Part shown: in pieces, positions 20,293 to 28,015 of the stretch
Numbering within the stretch: the stretch's first letter is position 1
How the letters are laid out: every line of letters starts with the position of its first letter
Assembly: GCA_002281485.1 (NCBI GenBank)
Contig: NCGF01000024.1
Coordinates: forward strand, 1-38,958
Length of the DNA: 38,958 bases
Origin: Sphingomonas sp. 28-66-16
Lineage (GTDB): Bacteria > Pseudomonadota > Alphaproteobacteria > Sphingomonadales > Sphingomonadaceae
Direction of reading: 5' to 3'
Notes under the pieces: model-generated
What the model was told of the DNA's origin: nothing
The model's input: the letters and a program-made list of their open reading frames with translations, nothing else
Database searches by the model: none
Position numbers and translations under genes: made by a program

Positions 20293-21543
20293 ATGATGGC
20301 GACACTGGCACAGGAACCGGTCGATTCGACCGCCGTCGATCCGTTCGACGTGAGCCGCGCGGAGCTCTACAGCGAGGATCGCTGGCAGGCCCCGTTCCGC
20401 ACGCTGCGCGCCGAATCGCCCGTCCATTATGTCCCGCAGAGCGACTTCGGCCCCTATTGGTCGGTCTCGACCTACAAGCCGATCGTCGAGGTCGAATCGC
20501 TGCCCGATCTCTATTCGTCCGAGACGGGTGGAATCACGCTCGCCGATTTCGACGAAAATCTGCCCGGCGCGGTCAAGATGCCGATGTTCATCGCGATGGA
20601 TCGCCCGAAGCATACCGGCCAGCGCCGCACCGTCGCCCCCGCCTTCACGCCGAGCGAAATGGTGCGGATGACCGACAATATCCGCCGCCGCACCGCCGAT
20701 CTGCTCGATACGCTGCCCTGGGGCGAGCCGTTCGACTGGGTCGACACCGTGTCGATCGAACTCACCACGCAGATGCTGGCGATCCTGTTCGACTTTCCGT
20801 GGGAGGACCGCCGCAAGCTGACGCTCTGGTCCGACTGGGCGGGCGATATCGAGCTGTTCAAGCACGAGGAGCAGCGGATGATCCGGCTCCAGCATCTGCA
20901 CGACTGCGCGACCTATTTCACCGGCCTGTGGAACCAGAAGGTCGGCAAGGAAAAGACCCCCGATCTGATTTCGATGATGATCCATTCGGACGCGATGGCC
21001 GAGATGGACCAGATGGAATTTCTCGGGAATCTGATCCTGCTGATCGTCGGCGGCAACGACACGACGCGCAATTCGATGAGCGCGGCGGCCTACGGGCTCG
21101 ATCTGTTTCCCGATTCGCGCGCCAAGCTCGAGGCCGATCCCTCGCTGATCCAGAATGCCACGCAGGAAATCATCCGCTGGCAGACCCCGCTCGCGCATAT
21201 GCGCCGCACCGCGACGCGCGACACCGTGCTCGAAGGGCAGGAGATCAAGGAGGGCGACAAGCTCGCGCTCTGGTATCTCTCGGCCAATCGCGACGAGAGC
21301 GTGTTCGGCGCCGATGCCGACGCGATCGTCGTCGATCGCCCCAATGCCCGCCGTCACCTCGCCTTCGGGCACGGCATCCATCGCTGCGTCGGCGCGCGGC
21401 TCGCCGAACTCCAGATCAGTGTCCTGCTCGAGGAAATGGCAAAGCGGCGGATGCGCGTGAACGTCGTCGGCGAACCGACCCGGGTCGCCGCCTGCTTCGT
21501 CCATGGCTATCGCAAGCTGCCGGTCGAACTCACCAAATATTGA
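20293..21543 (+). CDS. Cytochrome P450, CYP153/CYP108-like
   Basis: Soluble bacterial class I P450 of 416 residues, a haem monooxygenase. The I-helix motif GGNDTT is at 253-258, the K-helix EIIRW follows, and the haem loop FGHGIHRC ends at Cys365. The GGNDTTRNSMS pattern is typical of CYP153 alkane/fatty-acid hydroxylases and of terpene P450s such as CYP108; I cannot choose between them. GGGAG precedes the ATG. No ferredoxin or reductase gene is beside it, so electron partners must be elsewhere. Confidence 0.9.
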   Translation: MMATLAQEPVDSTAVDPFDVSRAELYSEDRWQAPFRTLRAESPVHYVPQSDFGPYWSVSTYKPIVEVESLPDLYSSETGGITLADFDENLPGAVKMPMFIAMDRPKHTGQRRTVAPAFTPSEMVRMTDNIRRRTADLLDTLPWGEPFDWVDTVSIELTTQMLAILFDFPWEDRRKLTLWSDWAGDIELFKHEEQRMIRLQHLHDCATYFTGLWNQKVGKEKTPDLISMMIHSDAMAEMDQMEFLGNLILLIVGGNDTTRNSMSAAAYGLDLFPDSRAKLEADPSLIQNATQEIIRWQTPLAHMRRTATRDTVLEGQEIKEGDKLALWYLSANRDESVFGADADAIVVDRPNARRHLAFGHGIHRCVGARLAELQISVLLEEMAKRRMRVNVVGEPTRVAACFVHGYRKLPVELTKY

Positions 21544-21602
21544 GGCGCGCCGGCGACCCGATTGCATCCCCGAGGCGCCAGCGTGCGTAACTTCGGGCGT
21601 GG

Positions 21603-21622
21603 GTGCACCGAATAGGGTGCAC
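21603..21622. repeat. Inverted repeat upstream of msrB
   Basis: GTGCACC (21603-21609) and GGTGCAC (21616-21622) are perfect 7-bp arms around GAATAG, ending 23 bases before the msrB ATG. It could be an operator or a leader hairpin. Confidence 0.4.
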
Positions 21623-21645
21623 AAGCGACTGCAATGGAGTTACCG

Positions 21646-22146
21646 ATGACCGACCGCCGCCAGTTCCTGTCGATCGCAGCTGTGGGGACCGCCGCCGCCG
21701 CGCTGTTCGGCTGGCGCACCAGCCCCGCCAACGCCGCCGCCGAACGGTTCGCCTATCAGCTGAGCGACGCCGAATGGCGCAAGAAGCTGTCGCCGGCGGC
21801 CTATCGCACGCTCCGCCACGAAGCGACCGAATACCCGTTCACCAGCCCGCTCAACGACGAGCATCGCCCCGGAACCTTCGCCTGCGCCGGCTGCGCGCTG
21901 CCGCTGTTTTCGTCGCGGACCAAGTTCGACAGCGGCACCGGCTGGCCGAGCTTCTGGCAGCCGATGTCCAACGCCATCGGCACGCGGATCGACGGGGCGC
22001 TCGGCTTCAGCCGCACCGAGGTGCATTGCCGCCGCTGCGGCGGGCATCTCGGCCATGTCTTCAACGATGGCCCGCCACCGACCGGCAAGCGCTATTGCAT
22101 GAACGGTGTGGCGCTGACCTTCAAGCCGGGGCGCCCGTCAGCCTGA
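21646..22146 (+). CDS. msrB: Peptide-methionine (R)-S-oxide reductase, Tat-exported
   Basis: Repairs methionine-R-sulfoxide in proteins. Of 166 residues, 1-31 form a twin-arginine-type signal (DRRQFLS, a hydrophobic core, then SPANAAA). The zinc site is Cys80/Cys83 and Cys128/Cys131, and the catalytic Cys151 lies in RYCMNGVAL. SGTGWPSF is the substrate loop. The ATG at 21646 has GGAG upstream; an in-frame ATG four codons earlier overlaps that site. Export implies repair of periplasmic proteins. No msrA or msrPQ neighbour is present. Confidence 0.93.
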   Translation: MTDRRQFLSIAAVGTAAAALFGWRTSPANAAAERFAYQLSDAEWRKKLSPAAYRTLRHEATEYPFTSPLNDEHRPGTFACAGCALPLFSSRTKFDSGTGWPSFWQPMSNAIGTRIDGALGFSRTEVHCRRCGGHLGHVFNDGPPPTGKRYCMNGVALTFKPGRPSA

Positions 22147-22183
22147 GGCAAGGCCAAGACTCGGGTCAGGCGACAAGGATGGC

Positions 22184-22732
22184 CTAGAAGCTGGTGTCGT
22201 CGACCAGCGTGAAGATCCCGCGCGGATCGCTGGGGCCCCGGGCGATCTGGATGACGGGCAGCGGATCGGCTTCGGGGGCGCCATCGGCGTAGATGAAGCC
22301 GCGCGTCGGATAGGCGGTCAGGCCGAGCCCGCCGATCGGCGCGAACCAGACCCGGACCTTGCTCCAGTCGCCCGCCTCGGACACGTCGACCGCGCGGACG
22401 TTGCGCTCGATCCCGCCGCGCCGCGACCAGTTGGCATGCGTCAGCAGGACTTCACGGTCGCTGACGATCTGGCTGACCATCGCGACATGGCCCATTGGCA
22501 TCTTGCCGATCGCCGCAAAGGCGAGCACGGCCCCGACCTTGGGCGCCTTGCCGCGCGCATAGCGGCCTTCGGCCTGGCCCCACCAGGTCTTGGCGTTGCC
22601 GCGAATTTCGATTCCGGAGACGTCCCGGGCAAAGGGCACGCACTGCAGCGTCTTGGCGATTGCCGGGGTGCCCGTCATCAGGGCGCAGGAAAACACCAGT
22701 GCGAATCGCACTGCGATATCGTTCAGTTTCAT
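22184..22732 (-). CDS. Secreted CHAP-domain protein
   Basis: A 182-residue protein with a signal peptide (about 1-26, ending PAIA). The CHAP-like core follows: catalytic-type Cys31 in QCVPFARDVSG and His82 in MGHVAMV, fitting a cysteine amidase or endopeptidase that acts on peptidoglycan or related amides. The C-terminal 60 residues are not recognised. A G-rich site precedes the ATG. It is divergent from the SH3-like lipoprotein with a 214-base shared control region. Confidence 0.78.
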   Translation of the reverse strand: MKLNDIAVRFALVFSCALMTGTPAIAKTLQCVPFARDVSGIEIRGNAKTWWGQAEGRYARGKAPKVGAVLAFAAIGKMPMGHVAMVSQIVSDREVLLTHANWSRRGGIERNVRAVDVSEAGDWSKVRVWFAPIGGLGLTAYPTRGFIYADGAPEADPLPVIQIARGPSDPRGIFTLVDDTSF

Positions 22733-22758
22733 GGACCCCCCGAAGGTCGGTGCTCGTC

Positions 22759-22774
22759 GTTGAGCGTGTTCAAC
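22759..22774. repeat. GTTGA/TCAAC inverted repeat upstream of the CHAP gene
   Basis: GTTGAGCGTGTTCAAC is a near-perfect dyad (5 bp plus a wobble and one more pair), 27 bases before the CHAP start codon. It is a candidate operator; no regulator is visible nearby. Confidence 0.3.
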
Positions 22775-22815
22775 CATACTGATGGGCGACCGGGAACCCT
22801 TACACGGCCATCCGT

Positions 22816-22840
22816 GGAACCTTTTGGGACGAAGCGTGTT
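22816..22840 (+). promoter_or_regulatory. EcfG-type (general stress response) promoter
   Basis: GGAAC (22816-22820) and GTT (22838-22840) are separated by exactly 17 bases, the pattern of alphaproteobacterial EcfG promoters under PhyR/NepR control. A second GGAAC lies at 22793-22797, but its downstream half is imperfect. It points towards the lipoprotein gene that starts at 22947. Confidence 0.5.
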
Positions 22841-22851
22841 GAGGGGGCGGT

Positions 22852-22885
22852 GACCGGTAATGTCGACCGGTATTGTGCGGACCGG
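22852..22885. repeat. Three GACCGG direct repeats
   Basis: GACCGGT at 22852 and 22865 and GACCGG at 22880; the first two extend to GACCGGTAATGT and GACCGGTATTGT. They lie between the EcfG-like promoter and the lipoprotein start and may be protein-binding sites. Confidence 0.35.
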
Positions 22886-22946
22886 CCCGCCATCGAGGCA
22901 CGCAAATCGCTCGCTAAACGCGGCGCGCGGGCTTATTGACCAGTGC

Positions 22947-23399
22947 ATGAAGCATCTCGTCTTGGCCGCGACGCTGGCACTGGCCGGCTGCGCCCAGCAA
23001 TCCGCCCCGGGCAACGATGCAACCACCGCCCCCGACGGCAGCGTGCCGCTGTCGCCGGGCGTGTCGCCGGTGCGCATCGGCGAGGGCGGCCCGGGCTTCG
23101 ACGCGTGCGGCCGGGTGGGCGCGGTCGTCAATCTGTCGCCCTCGGGCGAAGCCTATCTGCCGCTGCGCACCGCGCCCTTTGTCGAGGCAAAGGAAATCGG
23201 CCGGCTGACCAACGGCCGGCGGCTATACGTGTGCACCCGATCGATGGACCAGAAATGGCAGGGCGTCGTCGTGCCGCCGGCCGATGCGCCCGATCTCGAT
23301 TGTCGCGTCTCGGCGCCGATCGCCGCGCCCCGTGCCTATGACGGGCCGTGCCAATCGGGCTGGGTATCGACGGCGTTCGTCAAGCCCGTCGCCGGCTGA
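22947..23399 (+). CDS. Putative lipoprotein with SH3-like domain
   Basis: A 150-residue protein with lipobox LAGC (Cys15). A Pro/Ser/Ala-rich linker (about 16-45) precedes a compact domain with VNLSPSGEAYLPLRTAPFVEA and GRRLYVCTRS, the pattern of a bacterial SH3-like (SH3_3) domain that often binds peptidoglycan. The C terminus has GWVSTAFV, as in the last strand of such domains. It is likely anchored in the envelope. The upstream EcfG-like promoter suggests stress control. Function is not assigned. Confidence 0.68.
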   Translation: MKHLVLAATLALAGCAQQSAPGNDATTAPDGSVPLSPGVSPVRIGEGGPGFDACGRVGAVVNLSPSGEAYLPLRTAPFVEAKEIGRLTNGRRLYVCTRSMDQKWQGVVVPPADAPDLDCRVSAPIAAPRAYDGPCQSGWVSTAFVKPVAG

Positions 23400-23402
23400 G
23401 CC

Positions 23403-24845
23403 TCACGCCGAACCGGTCGCGCCCAGCCGATCGAGCCGCGCCTGATGCTCGGCCCGGCCGAACGGAAAGCGCGAATAGACGAGCGCGGCCAGCCCGTAGA
23501 AGACCAGCATCAGGACGATGAAGATCAGCGTCAGTCGATCGACCGTCGCGAGCGGCACCGCCCCGGGCTTGGCCATCGCCGGAAACTGCGCGATCGCGAG
23601 GATCGTGCTCGCCATGAAGATGCCCAGCCCGCCGACCATCTTCTGGACGAAGAAGCTCCCCGAGAAGAACACACCCTCCGATCGACGCCCGGTGCGCTGC
23701 TCCGATTCCTCGACCACATCCGAGAGCATCGAGGCGCCGAGGATGAACGCGCCGACCCCGCACGCGGTGTTGGCGGTCCAGATCGCGAGCAGGATCGGCA
23801 GCGCCAGCGGCGATTCGGGCGGCGGGAACACGCCCATCAATCGCAGCACATAGGGCGTCACCACCAGCAGCGCGTTGCCGATCGACAGGATCGTCCCGAT
23901 CCGGGCTTTGTCGCCGCCCCTCGTCAGCCGTGGCGCGATCACGAAGGCGATCACCACGCCGACCAGCAACGCCAGCGACAACCACTGATATTGGGCGCCG
24001 CGCATCAGCCAGACATATTGATACATATAGTTGGACAGCGCGAACGAGATGCCTTGGGCTGTATAGGCGAAGACACCGGCGATCATCAGGATGATGAATG
24101 CCTTGTTCGACACGGTCTGCCGAAACGCGGCGACATGCTCGCCGAGCGTCTCGTCGCTGTCGGCAAGTTTCGGCAGATGCTTGATCTCGGGATGCAGCCC
24201 CCAGGCCGAGACGAGAATCGCAAAGGCCATCACCCCTGCCCCGAACAGCGCCATTCGCGCATAGCCGGGGCCGTTCTGCAGCCCGACGGCATGGCTCGCA
24301 TCGGGCACCAGAAACACCGCATAGGCGAGCGACAACATGCCGAGGCCGCCCGCCCAGCCGAACAGATAGCGGTAGGAGAACAGCTTGGTCCGCTCGTCAT
24401 AGTCCGAACTCAGCTCGGGCCCGAGCGCCGACGCCGGAATCTCGAAGGCGGAAAGCGCGATCCGCACCAGCAGCGCGCTGCCGAACAGATAGAAAAGCAG
24501 CCCCGTTTCGCTCCACCCGGTCGGCGGGTTCCACAGCAGCAGCCAGCCGACCGCGACCGGAATCGCCGAGCCATACATCCAGGGATGTCGCCGCCCCCAT
24601 TTGCTGCGAGTATGATCCGAGAGGAACCCGACGGCAGGATCGACGAAAGCCTCGACCATCATCGCCATCATGATCGCGACGCCGACCGCCCAATCGGCAA
24701 GGCCGACGACCTGATTATAGTAGAGCAGCAGGAAGGTGGCGAAGCCATTGTCCTTGATGCCGTAGGCGACCGAGCCCAGCCCGAAGGCGAGGCGGCTGCG
24801 CGCGGGCAACACCCGCGCCGGCGGGACGGCGATCGCTGCCGTCAC
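23403..24845 (-). CDS. MFS sodium/sugar symporter, GPH family
   Basis: A 480-residue, 12-helix transporter. The loop VDPAVGFLSDHTRSKWGRRH is the hallmark of the glycoside-pentoside-hexuronide family (melibiose carrier type), and EIPASALGPELSSDYDERT is the second conserved block. The GTG start overlaps the SDR stop (GTGA), with GGAGG upstream, so it is co-translated with that gene. Many relatives near lipid-oxidation genes do not carry sugars, so the substrate is open. Confidence 0.88.
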   Translation of the reverse strand: MTAAIAVPPARVLPARSRLAFGLGSVAYGIKDNGFATFLLLYYNQVVGLADWAVGVAIMMAMMVEAFVDPAVGFLSDHTRSKWGRRHPWMYGSAIPVAVGWLLLWNPPTGWSETGLLFYLFGSALLVRIALSAFEIPASALGPELSSDYDERTKLFSYRYLFGWAGGLGMLSLAYAVFLVPDASHAVGLQNGPGYARMALFGAGVMAFAILVSAWGLHPEIKHLPKLADSDETLGEHVAAFRQTVSNKAFIILMIAGVFAYTAQGISFALSNYMYQYVWLMRGAQYQWLSLALLVGVVIAFVIAPRLTRGGDKARIGTILSIGNALLVVTPYVLRLMGVFPPPESPLALPILLAIWTANTACGVGAFILGASMLSDVVEESEQRTGRRSEGVFFSGSFFVQKMVGGLGIFMASTILAIAQFPAMAKPGAVPLATVDRLTLIFIVLMLVFYGLAALVYSRFPFGRAEHQARLDRLGATGSA

Positions 24846-25669
24846 CGGAATGCCTCCAGCGCCGAAAACAGCGACGGCATCGCCGGATCCCAGCTGTGAC
24901 GCGGGCCGATCGTCATGCCGCCGTCGACGACGATGTGCGTGCCGGTGACGAAGGCGGCATCGTCGCTGGCGAGATAGGCGACCGCGGCGGCGATATCTTC
25001 GGGCCGTCCCGGCCGCTGGAGCGGCTGCGCGCCGCCCGCCATCGCGCCGATCGCAGCATTGGCGCGGTCGCGATTGTCGCCGTCGATGCCGAGCGCACTG
25101 GTGAAGATGTTGGTGGTGATGAAGCCCGGGCAGATCGCGTTGACGCGGATGCGGTGCTGGGCGAGATCGGCTGCCGCCATCTTGGTGAGATGGAGCACGC
25201 CGGCCTTGGCGACCGAATAGGCGGTCGGCGCGGCGCCGGTCTGCAGCGCGGCGATCGACGCGGTGTTGACGATCGCGCCGCCGCCGCGGGCCGCCATCAG
25301 CGGCGCGGCATAGCGAATACCGAGCGCGACCGAGCGCAGCAGCAGGGTCTGGGTCGCATCCCATTCGTCGGGCGTGATCGCATCGATCTTCGCGCGCGCA
25401 CCGCCCGCACCGGCATTGTTGAACAGCACGTCGATCCCGCCGGCCGCATCCGCCGCCACGATCAGCGCGTCGATATCCTCGGCTTTCGTAACATCGGTAC
25501 GCCGGAAGTGCATCCGGCCGTTCGAGGTCTGGGCGAGTTCTTCGCCGCCGGCTTCGTCGATGTCGCCGATCCAGACCTCGGCGCCCTCCGCCGCCAGCCG
25601 TAGCGCCGTCGCGCGGCCTATCCCCGATGCAGCGCCGGTAACCACGGCGCGCTTGCCCGCAAAGCGCAT
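24842..25669 (-). CDS. Short-chain dehydrogenase/reductase
   Basis: NAD(P)-dependent oxidoreductase of 275 residues. The cofactor motif TGAASGIG is at 11-18, NNAG at 84-87, and the catalytic set is Ser138, Tyr151 and Lys155 (YSVAK). The motif GDIDEAGGEE suggests NAD preference through Asp36. I start at MRFAGKR because AGAGG is correctly spaced for it and too close for the ATG three codons upstream. It forms an operon with the GPH transporter and is divergent from the acyl-CoA dehydrogenase. Confidence 0.9.
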   Translation of the reverse strand: MRFAGKRAVVTGAASGIGRATALRLAAEGAEVWIGDIDEAGGEELAQTSNGRMHFRRTDVTKAEDIDALIVAADAAGGIDVLFNNAGAGGARAKIDAITPDEWDATQTLLLRSVALGIRYAAPLMAARGGGAIVNTASIAALQTGAAPTAYSVAKAGVLHLTKMAAADLAQHRIRVNAICPGFITTNIFTSALGIDGDNRDRANAAIGAMAGGAQPLQRPGRPEDIAAAVAYLASDDAAFVTGTHIVVDGGMTIGPRHSWDPAMPSLFSALEAFR

Positions 25670-25803
25670 GAACGGCATTCCTCTCGTCTGTTTTGCCGTT
25701 GGTGATAGCCCTCCGCGGGGCCGCCGTCATCCGCTTTTGGAATTTCGGGTTTGCGACGCGACGCGCAGCCGATTACCAGACCCTGAAAACCCGGGAGAGA
25801 AAC

Positions 25804-26949
25804 GTGGCGCTCGACGCAGAAACCTTTGACGCGCTGATCGACACCGTCCGGCGCTTCGTGAGCGAGCGGTTGCGGCCGCTCGAGGCGCAGGTCGAGGCCG
25901 ACGACGCGATTCCCGCCGATATCGTCGGCGAGATGCGCGCGCTCGGTCTGTACGGCCTGTCGATCGACGAAGCCTATGGCGGGCTCGGCCTGACGATGAG
26001 CGAGGAATGCCGCGTCGCGATCGAACTCGGCCGGACCACCCCGGCCTTCCGCTCGACCTTCGGCACCAATGTCGGCATCGGCAGCCAGGGGCTCGTCATG
26101 GCCGGCACGTCCGAGCAAAAGGCGAAATGGCTGCCCCGGATCGCGAGCGGCGAGGTCGTCACCAGCTTTGCGCTCACCGAGCCCGATGTCGGCAGCGATT
26201 CGGGCAGCGTGAAGACGCGGGCGGTGAAGGACGGCGACGTCTATCGTCTGTCGGGCACCAAGCGTTACATCACCAATGCCGACAAGGCCGATCTCTTCAC
26301 CGTCATGGCGCGCACCGGCGAGGAAGCGGGCGCGCGCGGGGTTTCGGCCTTTCTCGTCCCGCGCGACCTGCCCGGCCTCAGCATCGGCGAGCCCGAGAAG
26401 AAGATGGGGCAGAAGGGCGCCAAGGTCGCCGACGTGATCTTCGACGATGTCGCGGTGCCCGCCGGGAACCGGCTGGGTGCCGAGGGCGAGGGCTTCAAGA
26501 TCGCGATGCGCGTGCTCGATCGCGGGCGGCTCCATATCGCGGCGGTGTGTATCGGCGTCGCGGAGCGGCTGATCGCCGATTGCGTCGCCTATGCGACCGA
26601 GCGCCGGCAGTTCGGCAAGGCGATCGCCGAGCACCAGCTGATCCAGGCGATGATCGCCGATTCGAAGACCGAAGCGCTCGCGGCGCGCGCGCTGGTGCTC
26701 GAGACCGCCGCCGCCAAGGATGCGGGCAAGGACGTGGTGATGGAATCGGCAGCGTCCAAATATTATGCCAGCGAGATGGTCGGCCGCGTCGCCGACCGCG
26801 CGGTGCAGATTTTCGGCGGGGCCGGCTATATCGCCGATTACGGGATCGAGCGGCTCTACCGCGACGTGCGGCTGTTCCGAATCTACGAGGGCACCAGCCA
26901 GATTCAGCAGCTGATCATCGCGCGCGAGACGATCAAGCGCGGGGGATGA
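25804..26949 (+). CDS. Acyl-CoA dehydrogenase
   Basis: FAD enzyme that forms the alpha-beta double bond in acyl-CoA thioesters, 381 residues, the normal length. FALTEPDVGSDSGS is the FAD/substrate signature, ERRQFGK and GGAGYIADYGIERLYRD are conserved blocks, and IYEGTSQIQ provides the catalytic base Glu362. The GTG start has GGGAGAG upstream. Chain length or branched-acyl preference cannot be read safely. It is followed by an inverted-repeat element and an SDR gene. Confidence 0.93.
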   Translation: MALDAETFDALIDTVRRFVSERLRPLEAQVEADDAIPADIVGEMRALGLYGLSIDEAYGGLGLTMSEECRVAIELGRTTPAFRSTFGTNVGIGSQGLVMAGTSEQKAKWLPRIASGEVVTSFALTEPDVGSDSGSVKTRAVKDGDVYRLSGTKRYITNADKADLFTVMARTGEEAGARGVSAFLVPRDLPGLSIGEPEKKMGQKGAKVADVIFDDVAVPAGNRLGAEGEGFKIAMRVLDRGRLHIAAVCIGVAERLIADCVAYATERRQFGKAIAEHQLIQAMIADSKTEALAARALVLETAAAKDAGKDVVMESAASKYYASEMVGRVADRAVQIFGGAGYIADYGIERLYRDVRLFRIYEGTSQIQQLIIARETIKRGG

Positions 26950-26975
26950 ACCCGCCTGCCGACCAAACAACCACC

Positions 26976-27052
26976 CCGTTCGTTTCGAGCGCAGTCGAGA
27001 AACAGGCCGCAACCGCTGCGCAGGGTTTCACGACTACGCTCGAAACGAACGG
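26976..27052. repeat. Interspersed inverted-repeat element (TTCGTTTCGAGC type)
   Basis: The 28-base arms 26976-27003 and 27025-27052 are inverted copies with 26 of 28 positions matching, separated by 21 bases. The arms contain CGTTTCGAGCG. It sits in the 120-base gap between the acyl-CoA dehydrogenase and the SDR gene and has no coding capacity. I associate this motif with repeats scattered in sphingomonad genomes (recollection, not checked). Confidence 0.75.
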
Positions 27053-27069
27053 AAGATAGGAGAATGAAT

Positions 27070-27858
27070 ATGGACACCACCAATCTCTTCCGGCTCGACG
27101 GCCGGATCGCGCTCGTCACCGGCGGCTCGCGGGGCATCGGCAAGATGATCGCAGCGGGCTTCATCGCCCAGGGCGCGACGGTCTACATCTCGTCGCGCAA
27201 GGCCGAGGCGTGCTTCGAGACCGCCAAGGAACTCGGCGACAAATGCATCGCGCTGCCGCAGGACGTCTCGACCGTCGCGGGCTGCAAGGCGCTCGCCGCG
27301 CAGCTCGCCGAGCACACCGACAAGCTCGACATCCTCGTCAACAATGCCGGCGCCGCCTGGGGTGAAAGTTTCGAGACCTTCCCCGAAAAGGGCTGGGACA
27401 AGGTGATGGACCTCAACGTCAAATCACCCTTCTTCCTGACCCAGGCGCTGCACGAAGCGCTAAAGGCCGCCGCGAGCGCGGGGCAACCGGCCAAGGTGAT
27501 CAACATCACCTCGATCGATGGCCTCCGGCTCAATCCGTGGGAGACGTACAGCTATCACGCGTCGAAATCGGCGCTGATCTATCTCACCAAGCGGATGGCG
27601 GCACGACTGGTGCAGGATCACATCAACGTCACCTCGATCGCCCCGGGCGCCTTTGCCTCGGAGATGAACAAGGCCGCGCGCGATCATGGCGACACGATCG
27701 CCAAGGGCATCCCCGCCAAGCGGATCGGCGTCGACGAGGACATGGCCGGCACCGCGATCTACCTCGCCAGCCGCGCCGGCGACTATGTCGTCGGCGAGAC
27801 GATCGCGGTCGATGGCGGGCTGGTCTACGGCGCGCTGGGGACGAGCATCGACGCTTGA
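27070..27858 (+). CDS. Short-chain dehydrogenase/reductase (RhlG/FabG-like)
   Basis: NAD(P)H-dependent SDR of 262 residues. The cofactor loop TGGSRGIG starts at residue 17 with a downstream SSRKAEAC that favours NADPH; NNAG is at 91-94 and the catalytic set is Ser148, Tyr162 and Lys166 (YHASK). The long SIDGLRLNPWETYSY stretch resembles RhlG-type ketoacyl reductases. Two ATGs are six bases apart; AGGAG is seven bases from the second (27070) and too close to the first. Together with the upstream dehydrogenase it suggests acyl-CoA or keto-acid handling. Confidence 0.9.
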   Translation: MDTTNLFRLDGRIALVTGGSRGIGKMIAAGFIAQGATVYISSRKAEACFETAKELGDKCIALPQDVSTVAGCKALAAQLAEHTDKLDILVNNAGAAWGESFETFPEKGWDKVMDLNVKSPFFLTQALHEALKAAASAGQPAKVINITSIDGLRLNPWETYSYHASKSALIYLTKRMAARLVQDHINVTSIAPGAFASEMNKAARDHGDTIAKGIPAKRIGVDEDMAGTAIYLASRAGDYVVGETIAVDGGLVYGALGTSIDA

Positions 27859-27911
27859 AATCGGCAACAAAGCCCAATCTTTGGTGGCATTTACCAAGCG
27901 ATAGGAACAGG

Positions 27912-27926
27912 GTATTTTCGAAATAC
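27912..27926. repeat. GTATTT-TCG-AAATAC palindrome
   Basis: Perfect 6-bp arms around TCG in an AT-rich stretch upstream of the small secreted protein gene. A TTGAAC -35-like hexamer follows at 27929-27934. It is a candidate operator for that gene. Confidence 0.4.
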
Positions 27927-27963
27927 TGTTGAACGTCAATATCTTAGGTGTATGGCATAGATA

Positions 27964-28015
27964 ATGCACCTCCTGTGCTGATGGCCAAGTTCGCCATCAG
28001 CACAGGAGGTTGCAT
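27964..28015 (+). promoter_or_regulatory. Hairpin that sequesters the Shine-Dalgarno of the next gene
   Basis: Bases 27968-27985 pair perfectly with 27993-28010 (18 bp) around loop CAAGTTC. Past one bulged T (28011), four more pairs (27964-27967 with 28012-28015) bring the stem to 22 bp, ending at the base before the ATG at 28016. AGGAGG, the ribosome site, is inside the 3' arm (28004-28009). There is no T-run, so termination is unlikely. If the whole hairpin is in the mRNA, translation would be shut until it is opened or cut. Confidence 0.75.

Noticed and set aside
27904-27930. GGAAC...GTT as an EcfG promoter for the small secreted protein
   Set aside because: The spacer is 19 bases; EcfG promoters need 16-17.
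27964-28015. The strong hairpin as a terminator of the upstream SDR gene
   Set aside because: It lies over 100 bases from the SDR stop, has no U-tract, and its arm contains a well-placed AGGAGG before an ATG.
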